Shown piece by piece: positions 35,435 through 44,772 of a stretch of DNA of 64,000 nucleotides. Under the pieces are notes generated by a model that saw only the letters and a list, made by a program, of their open reading frames with translations, had not been told where the DNA came from and made no database searches. Position numbers and translations under genes: made by a program. How positions within the stretch are numbered: position 1 is the stretch's first letter; the number at the start of each line of letters is the position of its first letter. Where the stretch lies: positions 558,001-622,000 of the forward strand of contig NZ_CP006880.1 in NCBI RefSeq assembly GCF_000816845.1. Direction: 5' to 3'. Source of the DNA: Rhizobium gallicum bv. gallicum R602sp. Its GTDB lineage: Bacteria > Pseudomonadota > Alphaproteobacteria > Rhizobiales > Rhizobiaceae.

Positions 35435-35734
35435 GCCCCGTTCCCGCCGCATACGCAATACCGGCTCAAGCTATTGGCAGCCGGGTACACCGAATTCGAA
35501 ACCTCGATCAAACTATTTGAGGGCAACGCTGCAGGCGGCGTTACTCAGCTCAATTCAGATCGCCGTCCGTGATTCGAATACGCCAAGGCGAGCGCGGGAG
35601 CGTCATCTGCTTCGCCAATCTGCTTATACGAGCGTTGGCGCCGCGTCTCAGCGTGAGCTATCCATGGCGCGCTCATGTTGACTCCGTCTTTCACTCAGCC
35701 CAAAAGAACTCTTGGCTACAGAGGGAGATAACTG
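35435..35734. other. Intergenic region upstream of the SyrB-like gene
   Basis: This 300-base gap holds no frame I can support. GAGGGAG at its end is the ribosome binding site of the SyrB-like gene. A TTGACT at about 35676 is a possible -35 box but lacks a matching -10. Confidence 0.4.
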
Positions 35735-36175
35735 ATGGCTGACGAGAACAATACGGGCTCCATTACCGAAGTCGCAGAGACGGACCCAACGGCAAAAGTG
35801 CCGGCGCCTAAAAAGCCGCGCGCACTACGGGGCCAGAAGGCATCCGCCGGAGCAACGGTAGCTGCATCACTTGGGAAGACTGCGCAGCTGCCGAGTGATC
35901 GCAAGAAGCGTGGTCCAGGAGCCGGGCAGGCAAAGCTGACGCCCCAAGAAACGCAAGTCACTGGCAAGAGCACGAGCAAGGACGCCATCAAGAACACCAG
36001 TAGAAAGCGGACAACAAAGCAAATTGCGCAATCAGCCAAGGCGCCGCTGCCAGCTCTCGATGAGATGGCAGATCTTGCTCGGCTTGAAGAAGAGAACAAA
36101 AGACTTCGCAAAACCCTGGCAGATAAGCTTCGCGCGGAAAATACCGATCTGCGCAAGCGGCTCGGGCTCGTCTGA
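35735..36175 (+). CDS. SyrB-like regulator
   Basis: A 146-residue, strongly basic protein. The start MADENNTGSITEVAE, the Lys/Pro/Ala-rich low-complexity middle, TPQETQVTGKSTSKDAIK, and the coiled-coil end (LEEENKRLRKTLADKLRAENTDLRKRLGLV) match my memory of rhizobial SyrB and SyrB2. In Sinorhizobium meliloti SyrB acts against SyrM, a LysR-type activator of nod and exopolysaccharide genes. The middle appears to have lost part of the helix-turn-helix-like stretch after DAIK, so function may be altered. A relative with the same C-terminal motif follows 119 bases downstream. Confidence 0.7.
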   Translation: MADENNTGSITEVAETDPTAKVPAPKKPRALRGQKASAGATVAASLGKTAQLPSDRKKRGPGAGQAKLTPQETQVTGKSTSKDAIKNTSRKRTTKQIAQSAKAPLPALDEMADLARLEEENKRLRKTLADKLRAENTDLRKRLGLV

Positions 36176-36294
36176 TCGACCAGGGTAGGAGCGATTGGGG
36201 GATCGACGGCGGAGAAACTCGCCGGCCTCAGTCGCGAGCCCGAATCTAAAGCTGCGGCAACGCCCTGCTGCGGATTGCTCGAGGTTGAAGCACT

Positions 36295-36900
36295 ATGAAA
36301 ACACCATGGAAATTCCTTGCTCAGTTAGCGTCGCGAAGACGGCCGACAGAAACACGAGAGAGTTCGGTTGGGAATGATACCGAGGCGAGCGAAAGCGGCG
36401 TACGACACGCGTCGGCGCTTTCGTCAGACTCAACGGAAGTATCCGGTCGTCCTGGCCACAATGAGAATCCTGCTGTTGATCTAGTGGCAACGACGACTTC
36501 AGATGAACCCGACAGCGATCTAGATGTTCCCCAGGCAATCTCACCGCCAAACGATGTTGAAGAGGTCCAGAGGCCCGCTCGTCATGAGATTAGCCGACCC
36601 GGTAGCGATGCGCATGCGCTGGTGCCGGAAAGCAAGCCAAGTAAAAAATCTCCACGAACACAGCGGACAAAGCGGCCAGAACGCCGCCCGAAGAGAACCC
36701 GCGCCGACATGGTTTCGGGGAGCATTGCCACTGCAAATAGCGATCAAAGCGCGCAATCCTCGCCCCCTCGAGAAGGTTTCTTCGATGAGGTGGCACGCCT
36801 GGACGAGGAGATCAGGCAATTGAGAAGCCAATTGGCGCAAAAGCTGCATTTGCAGAATGTCCAGCTTGCAAGGATGCTTGAGCGATTCGACGGTTCGTGA
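36295..36900 (+). CDS. Hypothetical disordered protein with SyrB-like C-terminal coiled coil
   Basis: A 201-residue protein. It begins MKTPWKFLAQLASRRRP, continues as a long hydrophilic, probably disordered region with a basic patch (KKSPRTQRTKRPERRPKRTR), and ends in a coiled coil (FFDEVARLDEEIRQLRSQLAQKLHLQNVQLARMLERFD). That end aligns with the end of the upstream SyrB-like protein: L-EE, LR, LA-KL, then N-x2-L and a final L. The two may be paralogues or dimer partners. No enzymatic motif is present. Its function is unknown. Confidence 0.65.
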   Translation: MKTPWKFLAQLASRRRPTETRESSVGNDTEASESGVRHASALSSDSTEVSGRPGHNENPAVDLVATTTSDEPDSDLDVPQAISPPNDVEEVQRPARHEISRPGSDAHALVPESKPSKKSPRTQRTKRPERRPKRTRADMVSGSIATANSDQSAQSSPPREGFFDEVARLDEEIRQLRSQLAQKLHLQNVQLARMLERFDGS

Positions 36901-37097
36901 GCCTACATATCTCCTGGCGGTTGCCCGGACAAACCGGCTGGCCTAAATGGCAGAGATATCACCATCGACGATCCGCCCACCGAGAGGATCGCGCCAACAT
37001 CTCCGCATAGCTTTTGCGGCAAAGGCTTGCAGAAGGCGCTCTCTGCTGGCGGGCGGTGCCGGCGAGCGCCTTCCTTCACGCGGCGGCATCAAAATAA

Positions 37098-37778
37098 TCA
37101 CGCGGCCGGTTGTCGCTGGTCGATGATCGCTCCCATGCAGGCTGCAAGCGTGAGCGCTACGGCCGCAAAAGATGCCCATGCCTCCGGCGCTCCCATGCTC
37201 CAGAGGGTTAGGCCGCTCGAGAAACACCAGAGGAGGGGGATCGGAAGGAGCAGAGGTAAGAACTTGCTGCGGGCAAGAAGCAGGAAGCCCAACGTGCCGA
37301 TCGCTGTCGGATCGGGCGCGACGCCAAAGATCTCGGACGAGCTCCAGACCCGTCCCTGCAGCGGCGCAAGCAGCGGCTGCCCGGCGAGCGCGAAGGCGAG
37401 AAGCGCATATCCCGTCCAGGCGGCGGGTCCGCGCCGGCAAAAGACAAGACCGTTAAGCAGCGTGCCGACGACGAAGAGCAGCAGGGCCTCAACGGCAAAT
37501 GCGGGTGCGACGTAGGCGGCGGTCCAGTTAATGGTCGCGTAACGGTTCCATAGGAAAGACCATCCAACGAGGGCCCAAAGGATCGCGAGAACGAGCGCGA
37601 CGAAGCGCCCGGCGCCAGAAGACTGTCGCACGATAAGGACAACCATGGCAAAGCCGAAAGCCAGTGTGAGCGCCTGTAGCGGCCACAGGATCGCATTGTG
37701 CAACTCGAACATCCGCCAGTAGACGCGTGGCGAAAAGAGCAGAAAATCCTCAAGGCTGTAGGTCCACCATTCCGACAT
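37098..37778 (-). CDS. DUF6064 family membrane protein
   Basis: A 226-residue integral membrane protein with about seven helices, starting MSEWWTYSLEDFLLFSPRVYWRMFELHN, the opening typical of DUF6064 proteins. These are found next to oxidoreductases but have no assigned role. AGGAT precedes the ATG. Its ATG overlaps the stop of the upstream aldo/keto reductase gene, so the two are translationally coupled. Confidence 0.85.
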   Translation of the reverse strand: MSEWWTYSLEDFLLFSPRVYWRMFELHNAILWPLQALTLAFGFAMVVLIVRQSSGAGRFVALVLAILWALVGWSFLWNRYATINWTAAYVAPAFAVEALLLFVVGTLLNGLVFCRRGPAAWTGYALLAFALAGQPLLAPLQGRVWSSSEIFGVAPDPTAIGTLGFLLLARSKFLPLLLPIPLLWCFSSGLTLWSMGAPEAWASFAAVALTLAACMGAIIDQRQPAA

Positions 37779-38698
37779 CAAAGATCCTGCACGTGGGCTG
37801 CAATGCGCTCGCGAGTGGCGGCGTCTGGCAAGGGGCCTGTCGCCGCCGCGACGTTCTCACGCACGTGGTCGACACGGGTTGTTGCTGGGATCGCGACGGT
37901 AACGGCCGGGTGCGAGAGAATGAACTTCAGGAGTAACTGGGCCCAACTCGATGCACCCAGTTCGGCCGCCCATTCGGGCATAGGTTCGCCGTCGAGCCGG
38001 CTAGTCAGCGCGCCTTGCCGGAAGGGCCGGTTGATGATCACGGCAATTCCACGTTCCGCCGCCAGCGGCAGGATCCGCTCTTCCGCCTCACGATCGACGA
38101 TATTATAGGAGAGTTGCACAAAATCGATGGCTTCGTGCCGCATGATCTGTTCAAGAAGATCATGACGGCGCCCTTCGGAGGTCGTAATCCCGACATAGCG
38201 CACGGAGCCGGCCGCCTTCATTGCGAACAGGGTTTGCAGATGCGCCTCCCAGGCAAGGAGGTTATGGACCTGAATGAGGTCGAAGCGCGGCACATCCCAG
38301 AGACGGCGGGATTGCTCAATCTGGCTTGGACCGTCAGCGCCCGAGGACGTCCAGACCTTCTCCGCCGAAAAAAGCGCCGCCGGCTGCCCGAGCTTTTGCA
38401 GGCCATGGCCGACGACTGGCTGCGATGATCCGTACATGGGCGAAGAGTCGATCACGCGTCCGCCAGCCTCGAAGAAAGCTGCCATGACGTCTGCGCATTC
38501 GTCCCTAAGCGTCGGATCCTCGCCGACATTGAAGGTGATCCAAGTCCCAAGTCCGACGGAGGGAACCGTCTCCCCCGTCGAAGGGACGCGGCGCGCGACA
38601 GGCCGCTGATCCTGGGAATGTGCCAAGAGCGGCGGGTAATTTATTGCGGCCATCACAGCTAGGGAGGCCTGCACCAGCATTCGACGTGTCGTCAGCAT
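37778..38698 (-). CDS. Aldo/keto reductase with export signal
   Basis: A 306-residue member of the aldo/keto reductase family. The N terminus MLTTRRMLVQASLAVMAAINY with paired arginines looks like a Tat signal, unusual for an NADPH-dependent family but seen in a subset annotated as exported. The barrel shows VPSVGLGTW, VIDSSPMYGSSQ (Asp and Tyr of the tetrad) and, in place of the usual Lys strand, FSAEKVWTSS. GGAG is five bases before the ATG. It is coupled to the DUF6064 gene. Confidence 0.88.
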   Translation of the reverse strand: MLTTRRMLVQASLAVMAAINYPPLLAHSQDQRPVARRVPSTGETVPSVGLGTWITFNVGEDPTLRDECADVMAAFFEAGGRVIDSSPMYGSSQPVVGHGLQKLGQPAALFSAEKVWTSSGADGPSQIEQSRRLWDVPRFDLIQVHNLLAWEAHLQTLFAMKAAGSVRYVGITTSEGRRHDLLEQIMRHEAIDFVQLSYNIVDREAEERILPLAAERGIAVIINRPFRQGALTSRLDGEPMPEWAAELGASSWAQLLLKFILSHPAVTVAIPATTRVDHVRENVAAATGPLPDAATRERIAAHVQDL

Positions 38699-39285
38699 CC
38701 GGTCTCCGTGATATCGGCGGCAATTGGCGAACCCTATGAGGCGATGGCCGATCTCGATCGTCTCGAGCTTTTACCGGGATTTTAGAACGTTGCCTGGGGT
38801 CTGCAAAGCGTGGACCGCCGATAATATAGTGATACCCGCCGGCCGTCGTTGTGGACTTGGCCGAGCAACGGCTTTCAGCGACCCTATGGCGGGGGTGCAC
38901 GTCGTATCATCTCGGACGCGGACGCATGCGCACTTCGCGAGGACGCGAAGCCGACCCCGCAGCAAACGAGCCGCCGGACACGTTGCCACAATCTCGCCTA
39001 TGCACATCGCCCGGGAGCTTGTCTTCAGAACGTACCGTCTCGAGAGTGGCCAAGGCTGGCAGCCGAGTTCCCGTTTCGCGGCGCCGAATGAACCGAGGGC
39101 CTGCTGAACCGGGCCTTTGAGCTGAAGCCGGTGAGGGGCATTGATTTCCGATTTGGACGAGGGGTTGCCTCGAAACAAGGCAATCTGCGTCGCGTGAGGT
39201 AACTTAAATGATGCGCGATTGACTCCGACGACCTTTGTGCGACTGTGCGCAAACCGGAATCACTTGCCAGAAAATGCCTGCAACC
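38699..39285. other. Intergenic region, nothing identified
   Basis: About 590 bases with overlapping short frames on both strands, none with a ribosome site or a recognisable product. It may be decayed coding DNA, since it precedes an insertion-sequence remnant. Confidence 0.4.
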
Positions 39286-39504
39286 ATGACACCCGAACGC
39301 TTTTCCGAGTGCCTCCTGCACATCCGTTGGACGCCAATCAACATTGCGTCCGCGCTTCAATGCGAGTTGTCATGGATCGAGGCGCTTGAGGCGGGAAACG
39401 AGGAAATTCCAGAGGGCCTGGCAGCTTGGTTGGAGACGCTGGCGCAAGCACACGAAGCTCTGCCGCCACCAACGACATATCGCGGCAAGAGGTCTCAGTT
39501 ATAA
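39286..39504 (+). CDS. Small rhizobial helix-turn-helix-like protein
   Basis: A 72-residue protein: MTPERFSECLLHIRWTPINIASALQCELSWIEALEAGNEEIPEGLAAWLETLAQAHEALPPP. The spacing of helices matches small rhizobial XRE-like proteins that begin MTPxRFxECL and have WLExLAxAHE near the end. The recognition helix is degenerate (ALQCELSWIEALEAG). It is likely a decayed or specialised DNA-binding protein in accessory DNA. No ribosome site is obvious. Confidence 0.55.
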   Translation: MTPERFSECLLHIRWTPINIASALQCELSWIEALEAGNEEIPEGLAAWLETLAQAHEALPPPTTYRGKRSQL

Positions 39505-39744
39505 GCTGGGCGGCCGGAAAGGAACGGTTCGCGCTCGGTCAACTTTCACGTGCTCCCGCCAATGAGGTGTTGGCAGAGCAGCTCGCAGGACTCAAGCGAT
39601 GCGGCTGGGTTCGGGCGTACGGGTGAAGTTCCCGCAAAAGCGAGGCCGGGACCTCTACGTCTTCAGCGGTTCCGTGTGGTCGTCGATACGCAGACTTTTG
39701 CCAGTGGAAAGCAGGGGCTTCCTTCATCGTGAACCTCGAGGGCC

Positions 39745-39764
39745 CCGGCGTTCAGGCCGGGGAG
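39745..39764. repeat. Hairpin at the probable right end of an IS200/IS605 relic
   Basis: A perfect 7-base stem CCCCGGC (39745-39751) and GCCGGGG (39758-39764) with a 6-base loop, followed by AGGA. Imperfect palindromes of this kind mark the ends of IS200/IS605 elements, and a tnpA remnant lies about 45 bases away. No intact tnpB is present. Confidence 0.5.
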
Positions 39765-39807
39765 GAACGCGAGAGCGGCCTTTTGCCACTTCCCGCTGGG
39801 ATTTGAC

Positions 39808-40109
39808 TTAAACGTCCTTGCGGTAGTGCCCCGGTGATTTTCCCGGCGGCTGTCGCGCAGAAGTCGGCTGGTTACGCCTTGGCGGCTGTTGACCAACTTC
39901 GACAGGCGATCGTCGCAGGGAATGCACCAGAGGTGAAGATGATCGTCTTCGCCGTCGCATGCGATCAATTCGGCCTCGACGTCGCGACACAGCTTGGCGA
40001 AGATGCGCCGCAGGTCGCCGATTGCCGGTTCTGACAGAACGTCACGGCGGTATTTCGTGACAAAGAACAAATGATCATGGAGCATGGAGACGACATGCCT
40101 GCCGGAGCG
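39808..40109 (-). pseudogene. tnpA: IS200/IS605 family TnpA transposase remnant
   Basis: Reading leftward, RSGRHVVSMLHDHLFFVTKYRRDVLSEPAIGDLRRIFAKLCRDVEAELI is the start of a Y1 (HUH) transposase, and the HUH motif follows as GEDDHLHLW. After KLVNSRQGVTSRLLRDSR the match moves to another frame (PPGKSPGHYRKDV) and stops at once. The C-terminal helix bearing the catalytic tyrosine is therefore missing, and the gene cannot make an active enzyme. The start is also unclear: the family-like residues continue upstream of the first ATG. Confidence 0.8.
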
Positions 40110-40141
40110 ATCCGCGGTTGCGCTGCTTGGAGCAGCGCCGC

Positions 40142-40710
40142 CGCTGCTCTCGTTAAAGCGACGATAGCCTTGATCTCGACGTCATTGCAAACATCGACGG
40201 TCCTGACGCATTGGTCTGCTTCGCCGTGAAACCCATCGCGACGGCTGTATCCCAAGAGGCGGTAGAGGTGACCTTGCAATCGGAGAACCTTCTTTTCGCA
40301 GTCCAAAAGTACGAAATCGTAGTGCGCGAGATAGTGGCAACTGCCACGCCACGTGAACTGATACTCGGCAGGCACGGGTATTGAACAAACACGCCACGCT
40401 AATTTTTGGCCACGTGAATCTCAAGCGGTGGAGCCGGCTCCCTGAAATTGAGCTGGAGTTCGGTTTGCCTGCCCACATGCATCAGATGTGCCCTACAGAT
40501 TGCATGAAGCTTGCATACCCATCTCTGGATGAATACTGCAAACTGGCATTTCGCAAGAAGAACAAAATGCGCACTATTTTTGCAGTTCCATCAGTATCTT
40601 CACAAATCGTAAATTACTTCACCCGAGAATTAGCACTGTCAACAGTAATGGTTACTCGAAGCTTGCCGGATGGTCCCCTGCTACGAGTTCAAGTTTCTTG
40701 GGGGAATGAA
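40142..40710. other. Non-coding region before the chemoreceptor gene
   Basis: About 570 bases. An open frame joins in phase with the chemoreceptor gene from 40381 but shows no domain and has no ribosome site, so I treat it as untranslated. The part from 40480 to 40700 is richer in A and T than its surroundings and probably carries the chemoreceptor promoter. Confidence 0.4.
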
Positions 40711-42492
40711 ATGCTAGGATTTGGCGGCGCTGACGCGAAGGCCGTACTGGAAGCTATGAACAAGTCTCAGGCGATCATCGAGTTCAAGCTCGATGGAACG
40801 ATCATTACCGCCAACGAGAACTTCTGCCGCGCGCTCGGCTATCAGCTATCCGAGATTGTCGGGAAGCATCACCGGATCTTCGTCGATCCTGCCGAAGTAG
40901 GCAGTACCGACTATAAGGAATTCTGGGCAAAGCTGGCGCGGGGCGAGTTTGATCGCCGCCAGTACAAGCGCATCGGCAAAGGCGGAAAGGAGGTCTGGAT
41001 CGAAGCCTCCTACAATCCGGTGTACAGTGGCGGAAAACCTTACAAGGTCGTGAAATTCGCGACGGATATTACCGAGCAGAAGCTCAAGGCGGCCGAGGAC
41101 TCCGGGAAGCTTGATGCAATTTCCAGGGCGCAAGCGGTTATCGAGTTCACGCCGAAGGGTGACATTCTGACGGCAAATGAGAATTTCCTGAAGACGCTCG
41201 GTTATCAGTTGTCCGAAGTGCAAGGTAAACACCATTCGATGTTCTGCGAGCCGAGCTATACGAACAGCGAGGATTATCGTCGGTTCTGGACAAAGCTGGC
41301 CGGAGGAGAATTCGTTTCAGACGAATTCATGCGCATCGGCAAGGGCGGCAAGCGGGCTTATATTCAGGCATCCTACAATCCAATATTCGACATGAACGGC
41401 AAAGTATTCAAGGTGGTGAAGTTCGCCACCGACGTGACCGAGCGCGTGAACAACGTCGAGCAACTCGCAAACGCACTGCGGGCTATGTCTGCGGGTGACT
41501 TGACCCAGGAGATCCGCTCCCCATTTCTGCCGGCCCTGGAAAAATTGCGGGGTGACTTCAACGAGACTTCTTCAAAGCTCCGTGCGACGCTTCAAACGAT
41601 CTCGCAGAATGCCGGTGCGATCGCCGCGGCATCCCAGCAGATCCAGTCGGCATCGAACGACCTGTCGAAGCGGACGGAACAGCAGGCTGCATCGGTCGAG
41701 GAGACGGCCGCCGCCTTGGAAGAGATCACCACCACAGTCGCCGATTCCAGCCATCGAGCTCAGGAAGCTGGAAATCTAGTTCGCCGGACCAAAGAGCACG
41801 CTGAGAACTCCGGCAAGGTTGTGGGTCGGGCCGTAGACGCCATGGGCCAGATCGAGAAATCTGCCGGTGAGATTGCCAATATCATCGGCGTGATCGATGA
41901 GATCGCATTCCAGACCAACCTGTTGGCGCTTAACGCGGGTGTCGAAGCCGCCCGGGCGGGTGAGGCAGGCAAGGGCTTTGCAGTCGTCGCTCAGGAGGTT
42001 CGGGAGCTTGCGCAGCGCTCGGCTAAGGCCGCGAAGGAAATCAAGGAACTGATCAATACATCGAACGAGCACGTGAAGAGCGGCGTTACGCTGGTCGGCA
42101 ATACAGGTAGAGCCCTGCAGGAGATTGTCAGCCAGGTCGTTCAGGTAGACGGCAATGTCGGCGCCATCGTTGAAGCCTCCAAAGAACAGGCGACAGGCCT
42201 GAAGGAAATCAACACTGCGGTCAATACGATGGATCAGGGTACGCAGCAGAATGCGGCCATGGTTGAGGAGACGACAGCGGCCGCGCATAGTCTGGCGCGT
42301 GAGGCTGAGCAACTGTTCGAGCTGCTAGGGCAGTTCAATATCGGAATCAGTTCGACAGGACATCGCGTGGCTCCCGCTAACCAGACGTCCCGACCTGCGG
42401 CGTCTCCGGCTCGCGAGCTCGCAGCGAAGGTTGCGTACGCCTTCAATGGCAACGCGGCACTAAAGAGCGGCGATAGCTGGAAAGAATTCTGA
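40711..42492 (+). CDS. Soluble double-PAS methyl-accepting chemotaxis protein
   Basis: A 593-residue receptor with no membrane helix. Two tandem PAS domains of about 120 residues each (starting [34 protein letters not shown] and [34 protein letters not shown]) are clear internal duplicates. A HAMP-like linker follows, then the signalling hairpin with the tip [43 protein letters not shown]. The last five residues, SWKEF, resemble the CheR-tethering pentapeptide NWETF. The ATG at 40711 has GGGGGA before it. It likely senses redox state or a cytoplasmic ligand. cheW overlaps its stop. Confidence 0.93.
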   Translation: MLGFGGADAKAVLEAMNKSQAIIEFKLDGTIITANENFCRALGYQLSEIVGKHHRIFVDPAEVGSTDYKEFWAKLARGEFDRRQYKRIGKGGKEVWIEASYNPVYSGGKPYKVVKFATDITEQKLKAAEDSGKLDAISRAQAVIEFTPKGDILTANENFLKTLGYQLSEVQGKHHSMFCEPSYTNSEDYRRFWTKLAGGEFVSDEFMRIGKGGKRAYIQASYNPIFDMNGKVFKVVKFATDVTERVNNVEQLANALRAMSAGDLTQEIRSPFLPALEKLRGDFNETSSKLRATLQTISQNAGAIAAASQQIQSASNDLSKRTEQQAASVEETAAALEEITTTVADSSHRAQEAGNLVRRTKEHAENSGKVVGRAVDAMGQIEKSAGEIANIIGVIDEIAFQTNLLALNAGVEAARAGEAGKGFAVVAQEVRELAQRSAKAAKEIKELINTSNEHVKSGVTLVGNTGRALQEIVSQVVQVDGNVGAIVEASKEQATGLKEINTAVNTMDQGTQQNAAMVEETTAAAHSLAREAEQLFELLGQFNIGISSTGHRVAPANQTSRPAASPARELAAKVAYAFNGNAALKSGDSWKEF

Positions 42493-42971
42493 TGTCGCAA
42501 TCAGAGCCTTTGATCGGTCTCGATCACGATCAGATTGAAATCATCGCCTTTCGTCTGCAAGGTCAGGAGTTCTGCGTCAAGACAAAAACCATCCGCGAGA
42601 TTCGCGGATGGTTACCCTCCACGCCCGTCCCGCAGTCACCACGTGAAATGCTAGGTGTTATGAACTTGCGTGGAGTTGTCATCCCCATCATCGATCTCGC
42701 CAGCAAACTCGGTATGACATCCATCGTCCCCAGCGAGCGTAGCGCAATTGTCGTCGCGGAAATCCACACCATAGTCGTCGGCCTGCTGGTGGATCAAGTC
42801 TCCGATATTCTGACTGTCAAGGGCAGCCAAATTCAGCAAATCCCGGAAGTGGCAACCTCTTTTGATCGCAGCTTTTCGGATGGCATCATCACCCATGACA
42901 ACGGACTGATCTGCTTTTTGAACCTCTCCCGGATGTTCCAGGCCGACGGTGCAGCGTCATATGCGGCCTAG
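42492..42971 (+). CDS. cheW: CheW-type chemotaxis coupling protein
   Basis: A 159-residue CheW. The two-barrel fold is indicated by FRLQGQEFCVKTKTIREI, the highly conserved MLGVMNLRGVVIPIIDLASKLGM and VVGLLVDQVSDILTV. It links receptors to CheA. Its ATG overlaps the chemoreceptor stop (TGATG), so receptor and coupler are made together. No cheA is nearby; it would act with a kinase encoded elsewhere. Confidence 0.94.
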   Translation: MSQSEPLIGLDHDQIEIIAFRLQGQEFCVKTKTIREIRGWLPSTPVPQSPREMLGVMNLRGVVIPIIDLASKLGMTSIVPSERSAIVVAEIHTIVVGLLVDQVSDILTVKGSQIQQIPEVATSFDRSFSDGIITHDNGLICFLNLSRMFQADGAASYAA

Positions 42972-43057
42972 CAATTTCGCAGGAGTAGAATGGGAAAGAT
43001 TTTGCAGCTTCGATCACAGAACCGGCCGACGGCCTCATATACTTCAACTCGCTGAGA

Positions 43058-43084
43058 GGGGAGAAAGGGCTTTGCCCTCTCCCC
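43058..43084. terminator. Hairpin between converging cheW and MFS genes
   Basis: GGGGAGA (43058-43064) pairs with TCTCCCC (43078-43084), and inside this GGGC pairs with GCCC around a TTT loop, giving a stem of eleven pairs with two unpaired A. It lies in the 334-base gap between converging genes and could terminate both. No T-run follows on either strand. The rest of the gap shows nothing recognisable. Confidence 0.5.
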
Positions 43085-43305
43085 GACAAGCAGAAAACCG
43101 TCCTTCCCCAGGCCTGCAGCACCGGTCGGAATCGCCCTGCTCTGTTCGGCCGGCCTACGGGTAGCCGATCCCCTTCGGTTATCAGCTTGTCAATCGTCAT
43201 TCGGATGTTCCTGCGATGGCGGAACTTCGCCACAGGTGGCGTCTTTTCGGATCGTGTTCAACTTCGTCATTGCGGACCAGAGGGGCACGACCGCAGATCG
43301 CTGCC

Positions 43306-44772
43306 TCAGGTCTCTTGCTGCATTTCCCGACGTTCCGAGGGTCGCGGAACAAAAAAGCAGGCTGGAACGATTAATACGGCAGTCATCAGCATGACCAAGA
43401 AGGTAGAATGTAGTGCATGCTGAAGGACGAGCCGGAGCTCTTCTGCACTAGCGACGACGGCACCGGTGCCATTCAAGAGCGCCCGCAATTGCTCCGGCGT
43501 TATCGCCTGGCCGCTGGCGGTGTGCGCCAGGCCATATGTGAGTACTGCACCGAGCACGGCTGCGCCGAGCGTGCTACCGAGATTGCGCGAGAAGACGTTC
43601 GAGGCGGTAGCACTGCCGCGTTCAGACCAGTTCACGCTTTCCTGAGTGAGGATCAAGGCACAGATGTTGAGCAATCCCATGCCGAAACCCATCACCAATG
43701 AACCGGCCCCAGCCAGGACAGCCGAACTCGAGGGCGTCAGCAGAACCAGCAGGCACGTGCCCGCCGGAATGCAGACGCTGCCGGCGATCATGATGGGTCG
43801 CAAACCGAAGCGGGCAAACTGGCGGGATGCGATCGTTGCACCGCAGGGCCAACCCAGCAGCAACATGGTCAATGCGAAACCTGCCACGAGAGGCGAGCGG
43901 TTGAGAACCGTCTGCACGTACATCGGAAGGAAGGTCGTCAGACCCATGATCGACATACTTGCGAAAAAGACCGCCAGATTTGCGAACGCTATCGGCCGTT
44001 TCAACCACAGGTCCGGAGCGACCATGGGCGCTTCGGCACGACGCTCCTGCCAGATGAAAGCGGCCAGAGTGACGATAAAGACAACGAGGGCAGCGATGGC
44101 TTGGCCGGAAACGGAACTTTCCATTTCTGTCAAAGCAATCATCAGTGAGGAAATCGATATGGCGAAAAGTGCGGCGCCGAGCACATCGATAGAGACCATT
44201 CGGCTCCGCTTTTCCTCGTGCAAAAACAGTATGAACCCCAATGCGGCGAGAAGTCCGACCGGCACGTTGATCCAGAATACCCAGGCCCAAGGGAGATTGT
44301 GAATGATCAGGCTGCCGAGGAGCGGGCCGACGACGGCCGACAGCGCCCACACGCTTGCGAGGTAACCTTGGACCTTGCCGCGCTGGTTTCCGGGAAAAAG
44401 ATCGGCAACTACCGTCATGGCGACGGGCTGAATCGATCCTGCACCGATACCCTGCAGCAACCGAAAAGCAATCATCGACGGCATCGACCACGCGAAGCCG
44501 GCAAGCACGGATGCGAACAGGAACAATCCGATACCCAGGAGGATCATCGGTTTGCGGCCATAAATATCCGCGAGCTTGCCGAATACAACGGTGGTCGCCG
44601 TCTGCGTCAGCAGGAATGACGAGAAAACCCAGGAATAGAGGTTGATCTGCCCCAACTGGGCGGCGATTTGCGGCATCGCCGTCGAAACGATCGTTGCTTC
44701 GATGGCAATCATCGCCATGCTTGCCATGATCGCGACCACAACGAGCCCGCGATGGGAAGTTTTTTCAGACAT
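43306..44772 (-). CDS. MFS multidrug exporter, DHA2 (EmrB/QacA) family
   Basis: A 488-residue transporter with about 14 membrane helices. Family motifs include the motif-A loop GKLADIYGRKPMILLG, the motif-C region in VWALSAVVGPLLGSLI and the D1-like DIEATIVSTAMPQIAAQL start. DHA2 pumps use the proton gradient to export drugs or amphipathic compounds. No membrane-fusion partner is adjacent. An inverted repeat GGACCT/AGGTCC lies about 60-85 bases upstream and may be an operator. Confidence 0.92.
   Translation of the reverse strand: MSEKTSHRGLVVVAIMASMAMIAIEATIVSTAMPQIAAQLGQINLYSWVFSSFLLTQTATTVVFGKLADIYGRKPMILLGIGLFLFASVLAGFAWSMPSMIAFRLLQGIGAGSIQPVAMTVVADLFPGNQRGKVQGYLASVWALSAVVGPLLGSLIIHNLPWAWVFWINVPVGLLAALGFILFLHEEKRSRMVSIDVLGAALFAISISSLMIALTEMESSVSGQAIAALVVFIVTLAAFIWQERRAEAPMVAPDLWLKRPIAFANLAVFFASMSIMGLTTFLPMYVQTVLNRSPLVAGFALTMLLLGWPCGATIASRQFARFGLRPIMIAGSVCIPAGTCLLVLLTPSSSAVLAGAGSLVMGFGMGLLNICALILTQESVNWSERGSATASNVFSRNLGSTLGAAVLGAVLTYGLAHTASGQAITPEQLRALLNGTGAVVASAEELRLVLQHALHSTFLVMLMTAVLIVPACFFVPRPSERREMQQET

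Noticed and set aside
40381..40710. N-terminal extension of the chemoreceptor by 110 residues
   Set aside because: The frame is open from a TTG, but no domain or ribosome site is seen. GGGGGA precedes the ATG at 40711, which gives a normal soluble receptor.
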